DNA of 64,000 nucleotides from positions 101,415,587-101,479,586 of the forward strand of contig CM043966.1 of NCBI GenBank assembly GCA_014529385.2. The letters are read 5' to 3'. Shown here in pieces: positions 1 through 10,991 of the stretch; the first letter of the stretch is position 1; the number at the start of each line of letters is the position of its first letter. This stretch comes from Adiantum capillus-veneris (taxonomy: Eukaryota; Streptophyta; Polypodiopsida; Polypodiales; Pteridaceae). The notes under the pieces are model-generated. The model saw nothing but the letters and a program-made list of their open reading frames with translations. It had not been told where the DNA came from and searched no databases. Both the position numbers and the translations under genes were made by a program.

Positions 1-781
1 AATTCCACTCCATTCAGATGCAACTCGTCTCCAGCCCACTGGGTTCCACGTACCCGTGGTGGAGAGATTCTCCAGGATAACTTGTACAGGGAGAGGAGGA
101 AGACCCTCTACTCGTCTTCCAAACCAGCGAGAAGAGTAGCCAAACCACTCTTCCTTAGGACATGGGAATCTTCTCACCACTTCTTCTTCAGGATAGGACT
201 GGTAGTACTCGAATGTTTCGTGCGAATCGGTAGGCGACCTTCTGCCACTTAGCTTCGGATGACTTCCTCTTTGGTAAGCTAGGTATGACCCGGATGTCTG
301 AGCTTGAAGCACTTGCTTGGCTAGATGCTTCTCCCTTTGGGGTCATGTGTTTCCAAACTGGCTTATCCTTTCCTTACCTTTGGCTCGAGCAGCCCTTTTA
401 GGCCATTTTGGAGTAAAGGTTATTACTTTGGTTGCACTTTCCTTAGGGAAGAGAGGCCTCACCGTTTTCTTTCCTCCTTTGATGTGGATGACTTCTTCGC
501 GATGAATGTCGATGTAGACGATTTCAGCCCCCTCACTACCTTCATTGCTGGCACTCATTAACAGTGTGTTTTGATTGACAACAGTGATGGCACTTCATAG
601 ACCTCCCACCTGATGCTCTCAACTTGTGGTTAGAATGAGAAACACGAGATGCGGAGCTTACCTCTTGAATACTGACGATACTACGGCCTGGCAATAGTAC
701 TTCGATGAAGGCGGCTAGTGCCTCCTTAGTCTCCTCCTCTTCCGTCCTCCAGTTAGAAAAATCCTTCAGCCATTCGTCCAT
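1..781 (-). pseudogene. LTR retrotransposon gag-like remnant with CCHC zinc knuckle
   Basis: A reading frame starts at an ATG complementary to 779-781, about 75 bases inside a priming-site-like sequence at 840-856. Its end carries a zinc knuckle of the form C-X2-C-X4-H-X4-C (551-592), the nucleic-acid-binding motif of retroelement Gag. The frame then stops, and an overlapping frame (start at 558) carries on through one TGA (343-345) to the window edge. It encodes a basic then aromatic-rich stretch that I do not recognise. The usual large Gag domain is missing between the start and the knuckle, so this looks like an internally deleted, frameshifted copy. The family is uncertain; the knuckle and the placement next to an LTR end are what support the call. 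Confidence 0.5.
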
Positions 782-839
782 GATTGATGGCGTACGTCAC
801 TTTCAGCATTGTAAACTGAAGGTTTCCTAGAAACCTGCC

Positions 840-856
840 TCAGTGGGGGCACCAAA
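840..856 (-). other. putative primer-binding site of the first minus-strand LTR element
   Basis: Read on the minus strand, the LTR ends in CA and is followed by tttggtgcccccactg. A tRNA with the 3' end GGGGGCACCA would pair from the TGG onward. This differs from the initiator-Met site (TGGTATCAGAGC) used by the other elements here. A similar site, with one C fewer, lies beside the second LTR copy at 3374-3385. Confidence 0.45.
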
Positions 857-1012
857 TGACGAGAGCAATGCGAGACACGAACCTCGACGGCCTCTAAAAC
901 TCCAGGGACCGATGGAACGCCTCGAGTCGGTCACGGTAAAGTGAACAAGGGGCACCACCTAGCTTTGGGCGGCTAGGACGCAGACCACGGTGATGTGAAC
1001 ACCGCAAACTTA
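857..1012 (-). repeat. LTR end, copy 1
   Basis: The 155 bases from 857 align with 3386-3530 at roughly 80% by eye, including the start tgac, the block cggcctctaaaac and the block ggcaccacctagctt. Beyond this the two copies diverge into GA arrays, so the far end of the LTR cannot be placed. On the minus strand a TATA-like stretch lies at 1512-1518. Confidence 0.5.
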
Positions 1013-1045
1013 CACACACAGAACACACACACACAAACACACCAC

Positions 1046-1055
1046 AGAGAGAGAT

Positions 1056-1111
<56 letters not shown>
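1046..1111. repeat. (GA)n microsatellite
   Basis: Almost pure GA dinucleotide array with a few interruptions, preceded by a CA-rich stretch at 1012-1045. Open frames across it are repeat artefacts. Confidence 0.9.
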
Positions 1112-1112
<1 letters not shown>

Positions 1113-1390
1113 TATTGATGAAAATGATGAAAACCCTCGGGGGTGTGAGGGAGAATTATTTCTCGCAGTATTTACAATGACCTTCCTTCCGGCGAGGTGG
1201 CACACCATGGTGATAGAGAGGTAGGGAGAAGAGATGGTGCATCTGCTTGATGCGTTCTCTAAAGAGGACTTGATGATACGAAACTTGCTACCAAGGATGT
1301 GTATGTGTGTGTGCATCGACCATTGGAGTTGAGAGGTGGACGTGGCTCTCTTCACTTGGTGCAATTCCCAAAACAAACAATCACACAAGT

Positions 1391-1486
1391 CCCCCCCCCC
1401 CCCCCCCGTAATTCCAATAGTGCCAACTCCTCCCACTAAAACTCTACCAAGTGCTAACCTCTCATGAACTGCCCCCCCCCCCCCCT
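1391..1486. repeat. two poly-C tracts
   Basis: A run of 17 C at 1391-1407 and a second C tract near 1471-1486. The minus strand carries long G runs with quadruplex potential. Confidence 0.85.
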
Positions 1487-1954
1487 CCCCGATAGTGACC
1501 TCTTAGTGCCCTTTTATAGGTGTTGGCTGCTTCAATTAGGTTAATCCCAGTTTGATTAGGGTAAGCTAATCGGGGAGACAAAGCAAGACGGTGGGCCCAG
1601 TGTGGTTGACCCTTTCTTTGTCTTGGGAGTTATGAAAAATAAAAACCTCTAGGTGGGCCTTTGTGACCATCACCTAGAGAGAGGGAATTTACAAGGATTG
1701 GGTGAAAACTGAAAAAAAATGATGATCATAACCTATGGTTTACTGAAAATGGTGTCGTGGTTGCGTGATGCCGATGATTGGCCACTTGCCGGTACGTCGG
1801 TGTAGTGCGTAGTCTTTTTGGGGTCGGCCGGGGCATGCCTTCGGCGCCTTTGTTCTTTTTGTTGTCGGTGGCACGTGCTTTGGGTTGTCTTCTTCTTTGT
1901 CCATGTTGATGTCCTTTTGGTTTTTTTTCCTTCTTTTGTATTTTACCGATGTGT

Positions 1955-2057
1955 GTGTATATGCGTGTCGTATGTATGTGTGTGGGTATATGTGGGTGAG
2001 TAGGTGTTTATATGTATGTGTGTGCGAGCGTGCGTGCGAACGGGAGGGAAGTATGTC

Positions 2058-2093
<36 letters not shown>

Positions 2094-2200
2094 TTTTCTG
2101 TTTGGCAACGTAGAAGCGGGGGTGTGTGTGGTGTGTGTGTGTGTGTGTTTGTGTGAGAGCGCTTAACACAAGGCTGTGTGTGTGTGTGTGTGAGATACGG
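1955..2200. repeat. GT-rich and (TA)n microsatellite cluster
   Basis: Alternating GT tracts (about 1951-2035 and 2122-2190) flank a pure TA array at about 2060-2089. Short open frames here encode cysteine/valine or histidine/threonine repeats and are not believable genes. Confidence 0.85.
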
Positions 2201-2239
2201 AGAGAGAGTGTGTGTTATCTGCACTGCGCCTGCGAGCTA

Positions 2240-2711
2240 TGTATGAGAGAGAGAGAGAGGGAGAAATGGGCCGCCTACACCTTCACAGGCTGGTGTACAG
2301 AGCGCGAGAGAGAGAGGGGGGTGGGGTGAGGTGTGAGGTGGTGAGGGAGGGAGAGGGTGAGCCGAGGGTGTGTGTGTGTGTGGGGGGATAAGAGAGAGAG
2401 CGTGACTAGATAGGTGGCCGGCTGCAAACGAGCGCGAGGAGAGAGGGAGAGGGTGTGCAGAGAAAGGGGGGGGGGGGGGTGTGTAGTGTATGTGATTCAA
2501 GCGCCCGCGAGGGCCAGGGTTAGGGTTTGAGCGTGAGGGGGAAGAGGCGTGGCTGCCTGCTACCGAAATTCGAGGGGGGGGAGCATAGTCAACAGGAGAT
2601 TTTTTTTTTTGATAGGTCTAGTGGTGGTTCCCACCAACGAAAAAGAGGGAGAGAGAGGGGATGTGAGATTGTGAGGGGGGGTGAGAGGATAGGGGTGGGA
2701 TTTTAGAGAAT

Positions 2712-2742
<31 letters not shown>

Positions 2743-3110
2743 GTGGATACAGAGAGAGAGAGAGGTTTTTTTAAAGGTCTGCGGGACCACTCCTAAGAGA
2801 GGGTGAGAGAGAGCTAGAGTTAGGGCTAGGTGAAGATGGGGGGGGGGGGGGGGGGGGGGGTGGTAGGGGCCCGCCAGCGGGGGTGTGGACAAGTAGAGAG
2901 AGAGAGAGGGGGAGAATATTTGAAAGACAGAGAGAGAGAGAGTACCATATCTGTGGCGGTCCGCCTGGCTTGGGGTGCGGACAGTGGCTTAGGTGTCTCA
3001 TGCACCTGTCGGGCCACGTGATGCAGCGGTGGAGCAGGAGAGAGAGGAAATATTGGCGGAGCTGAGCAGTAGGAGAGAGAGCTCGTCTTTTAGTGATAAT
3101 GGAGGGGTGT
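2240..3110. repeat. purine-rich low-complexity region with 23-G run
   Basis: About 870 bases in which the plus strand is strongly biased to G and A: many GA arrays, G clusters near 2467-2479, and an uninterrupted run of 23 G at 2838-2860. Frames on the minus strand encode proline/serine/leucine repeats only. I see no gene. Confidence 0.8.
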
Positions 3111-3385
3111 GGCCAAACTGGCGGCGCCCCGCTAGTGGTTACCTTAGGGGGGGGGTATGGTGATTGGTAAAGAGCTTTTTTTGTTTTTTTTTTTTCTTGG
3201 TAATAAGCCTTCTTTTCCTTAGGGTTCTCACGTTCATGGCTTTGAAAACCGACCATCAGCATCTACAAATAGAGTTGGCCAAAAAATACCAGAAATCAAT
3301 ATAGCTCTCACCGTAGTTTCATTTGGAGAAGTGAACTCCTCCAAGACTAGTGAGGAGGTGCTACTTGGGCTGGTGGGGCACCAAA

Positions 3386-3598
3386 TGACCGGAGCAAAGC
3401 GAACCCCGAACCCCGACAGCCTCTAAAACACCGGGGACCGAATGGCGCGCCTCGAGCCTGTCATGGTAAAGCAAATAGGGGGCACCACCTAGCTTCAGCG
3501 GCTAGGATGCAAACAACACACCACCATAACAAAGTGTTCATCCAAGAGAGATGGATGCTTGGGAGTAATGATGAAGAGGAAAGGGAATGAGATCAAGT

Positions 3599-3629
<31 letters not shown>

Positions 3630-4120
3630 AGGGGGTATAGCGGCTTAGTACTTAGGCACCACAAGAGGATGGCGAATCCGCACACCCTTCACACATACAC
3701 AAGCTCACTCCAAACACAAGACTAGATGGCGATTCCGCACACCTCACATGGGCAAAACATTTCAAGAAAACATATTCACAAAACCTCAAGCTTTATTTAG
3801 AGAATAAGGCGATGAAATGGGGAGCATAGGGTAGAGGAATGAGAAGGGAGAGAGTGGTAGAGCACATGGCGGATAGGTGGGAGTTGATGGCGAAGACTCG
3901 CACGAGGGTTATGGCCATCATCCTTCATTTAGTTGCCCTTTATCTTCCATAGCCCAAGGGTGTAGAGGTCATGCTCAAGACGAGCATGGTGATTGCGGTG
4001 ATGGTGATGGTGATGGTGTGGGTGTGTGTGTGTGCACTAGGCACACACAGTGCATAGTGTACTCTTTGGTGATGTTGTGTGTATGTTTAGTGTGATGGTG
4101 ACCCCTCTTTATATAGGGGA
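3386..4120 (-). repeat. LTR-like copy 2 with TATA box
   Basis: The sequence from 3386 repeats the LTR end at 857 and is preceded by the same ggggcaccaaa priming motif. A GA array sits at about 3599-3626, at a similar distance as in copy 1. A minus-strand TATA box (tatataaa, complement of 4108-4115) fits an LTR promoter. The outer end is not clear and may lie as far as about 4980. This looks like a solo LTR or badly truncated relative of the element at 1-1012. Confidence 0.45.
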
Positions 4121-5000
4121 GTAGGGGGGAGAAATTCTAGAATTTATAAATGAAGAAATCATTATCTACATAGGCCATGTGACTGTGGCCCCACTTGTCT
4201 GGCTGTGTATATGTGCTAAAGCAGCAGTCTCATGAGAGAGAGACTAAGAGAGAGAGAGATGGGTTGATGAAAAAAAAGTGAGAGGTGACATGGAGAATAA
4301 ATTAATTACAAGAGGGGAGTGTGTTCAGAGGTGAATCTGTGTGCAGATGTGTGTGAACACAAGAAACTCAAGGTAACCACCGGGTGGGGATGGGTCTGTG
4401 GGCACCTTTTTCAATGAAACTGAGTGTGTGTGAGTGTGGGGGAGGTTTTTTAGCTACAAGACAAGAGACATGGCACCCTTTAGAGAGAGAGGGGGGTATT
4501 TGGGTCATGGGATATGATAGGAGAGAGAAAGGGGAGGTGGGGTATACTATTTTGGAAGATAGGGTAAGTTGCATGTGAGTTAGGGTGAATTATTGGTGAG
4601 TTAGAATGCATTATTGGTGAGAGGTGGGGTAGCTTGAGGGGAGAGAGAAAGGAGAAAGGACAAGGGGAAGAGAGAGGGGTTGACCTTTTGAGTGGAGGAG
4701 AGGAAAAGGGACACACGGCGGGGCAACAGTGAAGAAAAAGGAGGCAAGGTGGGGATGGGCTGCCCCGCAGGCATGAGGTGGCCTATTTTACTTTTCTCAT
4801 ATATTTACATAATCATACTTTATTTTTTTCTTACTTTTTTCCAATGCCTGTTATCACTCCCTCTCTAAGAGGGGGTTTTCATGGGGTGGGGACGAGAGAA
4901 GAGGGGTATGGGAGCTTGGCTTGTGAAAAGCCCCCATCACTGTCACTCTCTCACATATACCTTGTTTTATAACACTCTTTCATAGCGTGATTCAAGATAG
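4121..5000. other. no gene seen; possibly remaining LTR sequence
   Basis: GA-rich and GT-rich DNA without a supported coding frame. It may be the upstream (U3) part of the minus-strand LTR at 3386, but I found no second copy to prove it. Confidence 0.4.
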
Positions 5001-5005
5001 AAAGA
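5001..5005. repeat. target-site duplication of Gypsy-1, left copy (AAAGA)
   Basis: AAAGA directly precedes the LTR start TGTGAGATCC and recurs at 23419-23423 directly after the other LTR end. A 5-bp duplication is normal for LTR element integration. It ties the two outer ends together across 18.4 kb. Confidence 0.85.
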
Positions 5006-6912
5006 TGTGAGATCCCCAACCCACCAAGGCCAAGATTGGGATGGGGTCCTTGACAGGTCTCTAGGCCTATTGAAAGTAAGAGTCTCTAAACAAGAAAAAA
5101 CCAGGGAATAGACCTTCACCATCGACAATGGCTTGGGTCTACAGCCCTAGAAGAAAGACCTAGTCCTGTCTCACAACAAAAACGAGACAATAATTAAAAT
5201 CTAATACTGTTTCAACTCTATAAATTCAACAATTTGGGCTAAGGTATTCTCAACCAACGCATATTTCTCCCTAGCAGATGTGAGGGCACAGTCACTGGTG
5301 AACTCTTCTTCCAATTAGATAAGTTTACTAAATGCTTTTAGTGTGCAGGAATGGATAGTTACCTGACTAATCAGGTCCACCCGTACATGATTGAAAACTT
5401 TAGTCAATCCCCACTTACCACCCCTCACTCACACTTGATCCTTTTGATTACTAATTACTACCACATGTGTTGTAACACTTAAAATAATGGATTCCTTTTT
5501 AACTTCTCATCCCAGGTTTTCATTTAGACGATTAGTCATTAAAATCGGCATTGAAAACAATCTTTTAGAAAACAACCATCTTTAGACAAGGTAAGGTCAC
5601 ACATAATATATCTTGAAAAATCTTGACATGTACTCCACTTGTCTCAAGCACACCTATACATCGGTGAACAAACAACACCCTTCCTTATTTTATAAACAGG
5701 GTGGAAACCCATCATCCAAAAGTTCGGGTTGCCCATACGCTAGTACTAGTTTCCCATACAACCGAGCAGTTCCCCTAGGATAAAAACGGTATCCTAAGTA
5801 GTATCCACAAACATACACATGTAGGAGGTATAGACTCCACATACATGGGGGAAACAGACTCATCAGTGGAATGGCTGACCAGCCATCATTACTCATCACT
5901 TAAAGTGAAAATATTCCAAGGAATCAAAGGTGTCTTGAGACAAGCTGTCTTAAGGGTGACCAATCATTCTTTCCTAAGTCAGTCAGCTTATCCCAAACAT
6001 TTCTTTCCTAATTTACAAACAAGTGCTCGTGGGTTTCTTGGAATATATTTTCCATTTTGGTCAGTTTTACTTTTCCTAATTCCTTACTCCCTCTTTATGT
6101 ATGTAATGTTATTAATTAAAGAAAAACTTTAATTAACTAAACTTAATTATAACAAATACCCACCTAGGACTGATCTAGCATTTGTTGTAGCACTGCAGCC
6201 TATACACTCTCATCAGTTGCGTACTACTAGTCCCAACTTCGTCGTTGTGCAACACTCTAGTTCTTGTTGGAGCTCCACCCTCATCATCAGATGTAGGATT
6301 TTCTTGGGTCCTTTTAGGTACCGTAACTTCTTATCCGTGGATAATCAGCTAGAGTTTTTTATCTCTAGTGATTTTTTAGTAGAGTTCTCTCTAGGTGAGA
6401 GAGAAATGGCCAGGACTCTGAGTCCGAGTTTGAATGAGAGGCCTAGGGCCCCATTTATACTTTTTCTAGGACTTCTAGACATTCCTTGACTGGAACATGT
6501 AGTTGTTTGTAGCTCAAGCAGCCCCAAGCTCAAGAAGGCACCATCTGCTACTAATCCAATCCCTGGCAGGTCCTACAACCTCCTCCCACAGTGTGCTTGA
6601 TTTAAAAAATCAACCCTGCTAATTTTTTTGATATTACTTCATAAATATCTGGGAGGCCTTAGTAAAAGTCTATGCTTAAATTATTACCTGCAGCCATCCA
6701 GTTTTTCCTAATAATTTAATTTACATTAAACCTTCCAGTGGAACTAGCGGGGTCAGTATTTGTCTAAATTTAATTCTAAAAACTTATAGCCTGGGAAAAA
6801 TACCATTTTTTATTGTTTTTGAGATAGTGTTTTTACGTGATTGCCCGACCAATGCTTTCTGTTAATAAAGCTTGAGTTCATTCCCGACAGCTAGAAAGGT
6901 GGAGACCTTACA
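5006..6912 (-). repeat. Gypsy-1 3' LTR
   Basis: 1907 bp. It aligns along its length with the three parts of the other LTR (10992-11824, 17336-17584, 22526-23418), for example the shared blocks gagatccccaacccaccaag and ctagaaaggtggagacctta. The LTR begins TGTAAGG and ends CTCACA on the minus strand. The adjacent 6913-6925 is the complement of a short purine-rich tract and is the likely polypurine primer site. Confidence 0.88.
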
Positions 6913-6974
6913 ATCACCCCAACTTAAGAATTTGAGATGCCCTCATCTCAACCAAAATTGGGAAAGTCTTTGAG

Positions 6975-7395
6975 GAGAGGTTTCATCTTCCCAAGTGGCA
7001 TCTTCAGTGGGATAATCTTTCAATTTTACCAAATGTTCCCTAGTTACTCTATATCTAAGAGTTCTTTCTCTAGTTTTTAGGATACAATCTGGCTTAAGCT
7101 TCTACACTCCTTGCTGATGCATTATAATTTGCTCATCCCCCAATGCATGGTTGGGATTTGGGATGTAGGGTTTTAGTAGGCTGACGTGAAATACATCATG
7201 AACTTTGATGTGTTCTGGAAACTTTAATTTGTAGGCTTGATCACTGAGGACCTTGATTATTTCATAAGGACCGCAATAGTTGGGGCTAAGATTTTTGAAT
7301 TTTTGGAGAGATAGATTGCTTCTTTTTGGACATACTCGAAGAGAAACGTTTCTCTCCTTGTTTGGAGATTCAATCCGTTTGCTTTTGATCTGCAT
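6975..7395 (-). pseudogene. Gypsy-1 integrase C-terminus and chromodomain
   Basis: The minus-strand frame from 7395 encodes the C-terminal integrase signature NYCGPYEIIKVLSDQAYKLK and HVFHVSLLKPY-like residues (VHDVFHVSLLKPY). It stops at a TAG (7102-7104) and continues in the same frame into a chromodomain-like segment (about 6980-7092) containing REHLVKLKDYPTEDATWEDE. In chromoviruses this domain binds histone marks and steers integration. The Trp near the end is present; the first aromatic-cage position is not obvious. The stop separates the chromodomain from integrase, so the protein cannot be whole. Confidence 0.85.
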
Positions 7396-7464
7396 ATTGC
7401 TTTTGACGATCCTTAGCCGTCTAGATATCTTGTCGTATGGCTTTGGTATGGGCTTCCATTTCCT

Positions 7465-7830
7465 CTAGCATTTTCTTTGAGGCTTCCACCCGTATAGTAG
7501 GGTCAAAAAATTCAATGGTGATATGCATTCATGTCCATATAGAGCATTGAAAGGTGACATCCCAATGCTTTTATGAAAAGAGGAGCTATATGCAAATACT
7601 ACCAAGGGAAGAAATTGAATCCACTTACGGGGTTCTCTACTGCAATAAGCTCGAAGGATGTCTTCAATTACTTGGTTTACCCGTTCTGTTTGTTCGTCTG
7701 TCTGAGGATGATATGCCGAGCTGAAGCATTCTACAGTGAGTCCACTTGCATCTGTTACCACCTCAAAATCTTGAGAAAAATTGGGTAACTTGAGTACGGG
7801 AGCAGAGGTGAGGTATCGTTTCAGTTGTTG
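7465..7830 (-). pseudogene. Gypsy-1 RNase H start fused to integrase by internal deletion
   Basis: The minus-strand frame runs from the end of the RT connection (SAPVLKLPNFSQDFEVV) to TDAS, which normally opens RNase H. Within about ten residues it enters SSAYHPQTDEQTERVNQ, the block around the catalytic Glu of integrase. The frame continues to 7465. The rest of RNase H, the integrase zinc finger and the first two catalytic Asp blocks are absent. Against an intact gypsy polyprotein this is a deletion of over 1 kb (estimated from family layout, not measured). The copy would depend on another element for integration. Confidence 0.82.
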
Positions 7831-8189
7831 CTAGAAACAATCTTCTTATTCTTTCTCCCATGTGAGCTTAGAGGATTTCTTGAGTAGTTGAGTCAAGGGT
7901 GCAGCAATGAGTACATAATCCTTGACAAAGATTCTATACCATCCTGTAATACCTAAAAAACCTCTAATTTCACTACTGCTGCTGATAGTTTAGGGTTATG
8001 GCCATTCTATATTGTCCTTAACCTTTGCGAGGTCCACTGAGATCTCTTTAGAAGATATGATAAATCCAAGATAGCTAACTGCAGGAGTGTAAAAGAAACA
8101 TTTTCTCATCTTGGCATACAACTGATATTGTCAAAGGATACTCAAGACCTTGCATACATGTTCCTCATGCTCAAGACCTTGCATACATG

Positions 8190-8640
8190 TTACTCATGAT
8201 CCTTAGAATATTTAGAATAGACCAAGAATACCAGAACAAAATCATCCAGGTATTCTCAAAATATATCCTCCATGAGCCAGTTAAATGTTGTTGGTGCATT
8301 TGTAAGGCCAAAGGCCATGACTATGAACTCATAGTGCCCGTAGTGACTGTTGAATGCAGTCTTGTATATGTCTGCTTCTTTGATCTGGATTTGGTGATAC
8401 CCTGATCTGAGATGAATTTTTGTGAACATTTTGGCTCCATGTAATTTTTCTAGAAGTTCATCTATGCGAGGGATAGGATACTTGTTCTTTACGAACATCT
8501 GATTAAGGCCTTGGTAATCTATGCAGAGGTATAAGGATCCATCCTTGTTTTTTTTGAAACAAAACAGGTGCTTCCCACGGAGAAATACTTGGTTGGATGA
8601 ACCCTTGTTCGATTAGTTGTCAAAGCCGTTCTTTGGGTTC
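8190..8640 (-). pseudogene. Gypsy-1 reverse transcriptase remnant
   Basis: The minus strand encodes [32 protein letters not shown] and [12 protein letters not shown], the fingers and palm blocks of Ty3/gypsy RT. The frame stops at TGA (8256-8258), and the active-site motif YLDD follows in the same frame at 8241-8252. About 100 residues of the N-terminal RT lie in another frame near 8500-8640. A 29-bp tandem duplication at about 8124-8181 (ctcaagaccttgcatacatg twice) adds a frameshift. The product would make cDNA if whole; this copy cannot. Confidence 0.88.
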
Positions 8641-9411
8641 TATGGCTTCGAGTAGAGACGTTTTGTAAGGTCTTTTGGAAATAGGTTCACTGCCTGGAAA
8701 AGTTTCTATCTCATGGTCTATGTCCCTTCTTGGGGGAGGTAAATTTGAGAGGTCCTCTAGAAACAAATCTAAAAATTTCTTAAGCCACTCCAAAATTTGG
8801 TTGGCCCCTGAATCTTCGGCTCTGCTTAGTTTGACCATGAAGATTTGTTGTCCCTTACATAGACCTTTAATAAGTCTACTAGCCTTAACTAGATGGGCTT
8901 TTGGCTTCCCATTACGTCCTTGAACTAAAATCTCCTCCCCTAGTTCACTCCTACATGATAGGCTACCTTTGGCGCAGTGACTGTGTGCTTGAATTTTGAT
9001 TAGCCAATCCATTCCCAAGATATCATCGTAGATTCCAACAAGTAGGGTGCGGAAGTAAGATGAGGTAGAAACTCCTCCTAATTCAAATTCTACTTTTCCG
9101 GTTGAATGTTGAGAAAGGACATCTTTCCCGTTTTCTAATTCTACTACCATTCTTTTGACCAGGTATTGATTCAACTTAAGCTTCCTTAAACATTTTGGAG
9201 ATAGAAAAGAATGGGTGCTACCACAATCTATAAGTAATTCAAACTTTTCACCTTGTCGGTTTGCAGTAGCTTGAATGACCGCATATTGCTGGCACACTCC
9301 AGGATTGTCAATTGCGGCACACAAGGTTTCTCTTTCATCTTCTTCACTCATTAGAGCAGGCTCTCCTACTATTGCATAAGCTTGGGATCCTCTTCCTCTT
9401 CCTTCTCCCAT
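8620..9411 (-). pseudogene. Gypsy-1 aspartic protease and start of RT
   Basis: A 263-residue open frame. Near residue 60 it has LLIDCGSTHSF, the retropepsin catalytic site (usually D-S/T-G; here the middle residue is Cys), and later ILGMDWL, a conserved downstream block. The C-terminal part, PPRRDIDHEIETFPGSEPIS, is the linker that leads into RT. The protease would cut the Gag-Pol polyprotein. The frame differs from gag upstream and from RT downstream, so frameshifts lie on both sides. The DCG change may weaken or abolish activity. Confidence 0.85.
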
Positions 9412-9489
9412 GAGAGTCCTCCATTTCTTCCTCCTTTTTGTAAGTTACCCTGGTTGACTTGAGGTTGGCGATTAGGCCTAGTTGTAGCT

Positions 9490-10143
9490 CTAGGGTCTAA
9501 TATTGGTGACAATTGTGCTTGTAGTGGTCCATCTGACCACATCCATAACATCTTACATTAGGGAAGGTCTGGTTTAGAGTTGCTGCAACAGCTACTATAC
9601 GTCCTTGACTTCCTTGGTTAAAATTTCCTCTAGCTCTTCCTCTATAATTGCTATAGTTGGGATAGCCTCTGGTGGGGTTGTTTCCTTCAGCTGCAAGAGG
9701 TTTGGCCCTAAGAAGAAGGGAATCCTAGATTGATAAATGTGTGCTCAAAGGTTTGTTGAGACCTTGATAGAATTGGGCAATTTGTTGTTCCATGGTCATC
9801 TGAGGAGGATAACTTTGTAAAGATACAAACTTTATATAGTACTTTTCCACTGAAAGTGTTAACTGATGTAGACCAAATAATTCATTCATCTTAATGGCTT
9901 GGTGAGCAGGAGGAAGGTAACGTTCTATAATGGCCTTCTTCATCTTCTCCCAAGTTGGTTTATTAGTGGGATTATCTCGACAATGTTGTTTCCACCACAG
10001 CTTGGAATCACCAGTGAGAGGGAGCATACCCAACATTGTTTGATTTTCTTGAGCAGTTCCAACGGCTATGAAATAATCATCCATAGCCTCTGACCATGCT
10101 TCTACATGCCTCTCTAGATTGGTCCCTTCTCCCTTAAAGACAA
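9490..10143 (-). pseudogene. Gypsy-1 Gag with CCHC knuckle
   Basis: The frame begins near FKGEGTNLERHVEAW (about 10100-10143) and includes the retrotransposon Gag block TGDSKLWWKQHC and YLPPAHQAIKMNELFGLHQ. It meets a TAG at 9725-9727, then continues in frame through a Gly/Arg/Asn-rich stretch to a zinc knuckle CYGCGQMDHYKHNC (9509-9550) and a stop. Gag forms the virus-like particle that packages element RNA. The N-terminus upstream of 10143 is out of frame. Confidence 0.85.
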
Positions 10144-10971
10144 GGAGTCAGACTTGCTTTAGTAGTAAGTTCTTTTCTTGTGTAACAGTGTAGAGGCTTT
10201 TTGTGCAAGGGTTACCCTGTGATTAACTTAGGGAGTTTAGTGTTTATTTAATTTTTCTCTACTTTACTTATTACCAAAACATTTAGCACTTCATTCACAG
10301 TGCAATGATCAAATAGTAAATCCACTAATCTTTACTCCAATAACAAGACATACAATATTCCAAGAAACTCGTGGTATATATAATGACTGATACAAGAAAA
10401 ACTATTATGTACAACGACATCATGGGCGGGTCCTCTAAAGCTAGGACCTACCCTCATAGGCCTAATTTTTCCTGGGTAGACTATGGTAGTTACTTGATCA
10501 AATACCCATTGGTTTTGTGACACTAAAACACCACCATCTATTGCTATCTTCTCATTTGGATCTTCTGTTCATGTGAGCAAGTATATTTCAATTACTCGAA
10601 GCTCCTCTACCCATTTGAGTCTTTTGATATTTAAACCAAATCCTTCTAGCTATCCCGCATCTATGAGAAAAACTCCACCAAACCTTCCCTAGCTAATTTT
10701 CCCAAGTGGGTGGGGAAAACATGTAATCCAATAGCTTCATTAAACTCTTTTGTACTGTGTATTTTTGGGATGTGCATGATCCCTTAAACATGATGCTGAA
10801 GACCAAAAAATTGTAGAAGGCTTGATGGAATTCTTCGTGCATATATGGGTACAATGTTTCTCTTTTCTCTTTCTCTCTCATATTTCAACTACACTCTTTC
10901 AATCACTTTTTATACAAACCTAGTTTTCCCTAGTATCTTAATGTTTTTCTTCTAGGTCCTAGACCTTGATT

Positions 10972-10989
10972 AACCTTGCTCTGATACCA
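10972..10989 (-). other. Gypsy-1 primer-binding site (initiator Met tRNA)
   Basis: The minus strand reads tggtatcagagcaaggtt two bases inside the LTR end. This matches the usual plant initiator-Met priming site nearly in full. It fixes the element's direction as minus and 10992 as the inner LTR border. Confidence 0.9.
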
Positions 10990-10991
10990 CT

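Noticed and set aside
894-1436. 180-codon minus-strand open frame
   Set aside because: It runs through the (GA)n array and encodes Ser/Leu repeats; it overlaps an LTR and has no domain.
2500-2530. ggttagggttt resembling plant telomere repeat
   Set aside because: Only one or two units in a G-rich tract; not an array.
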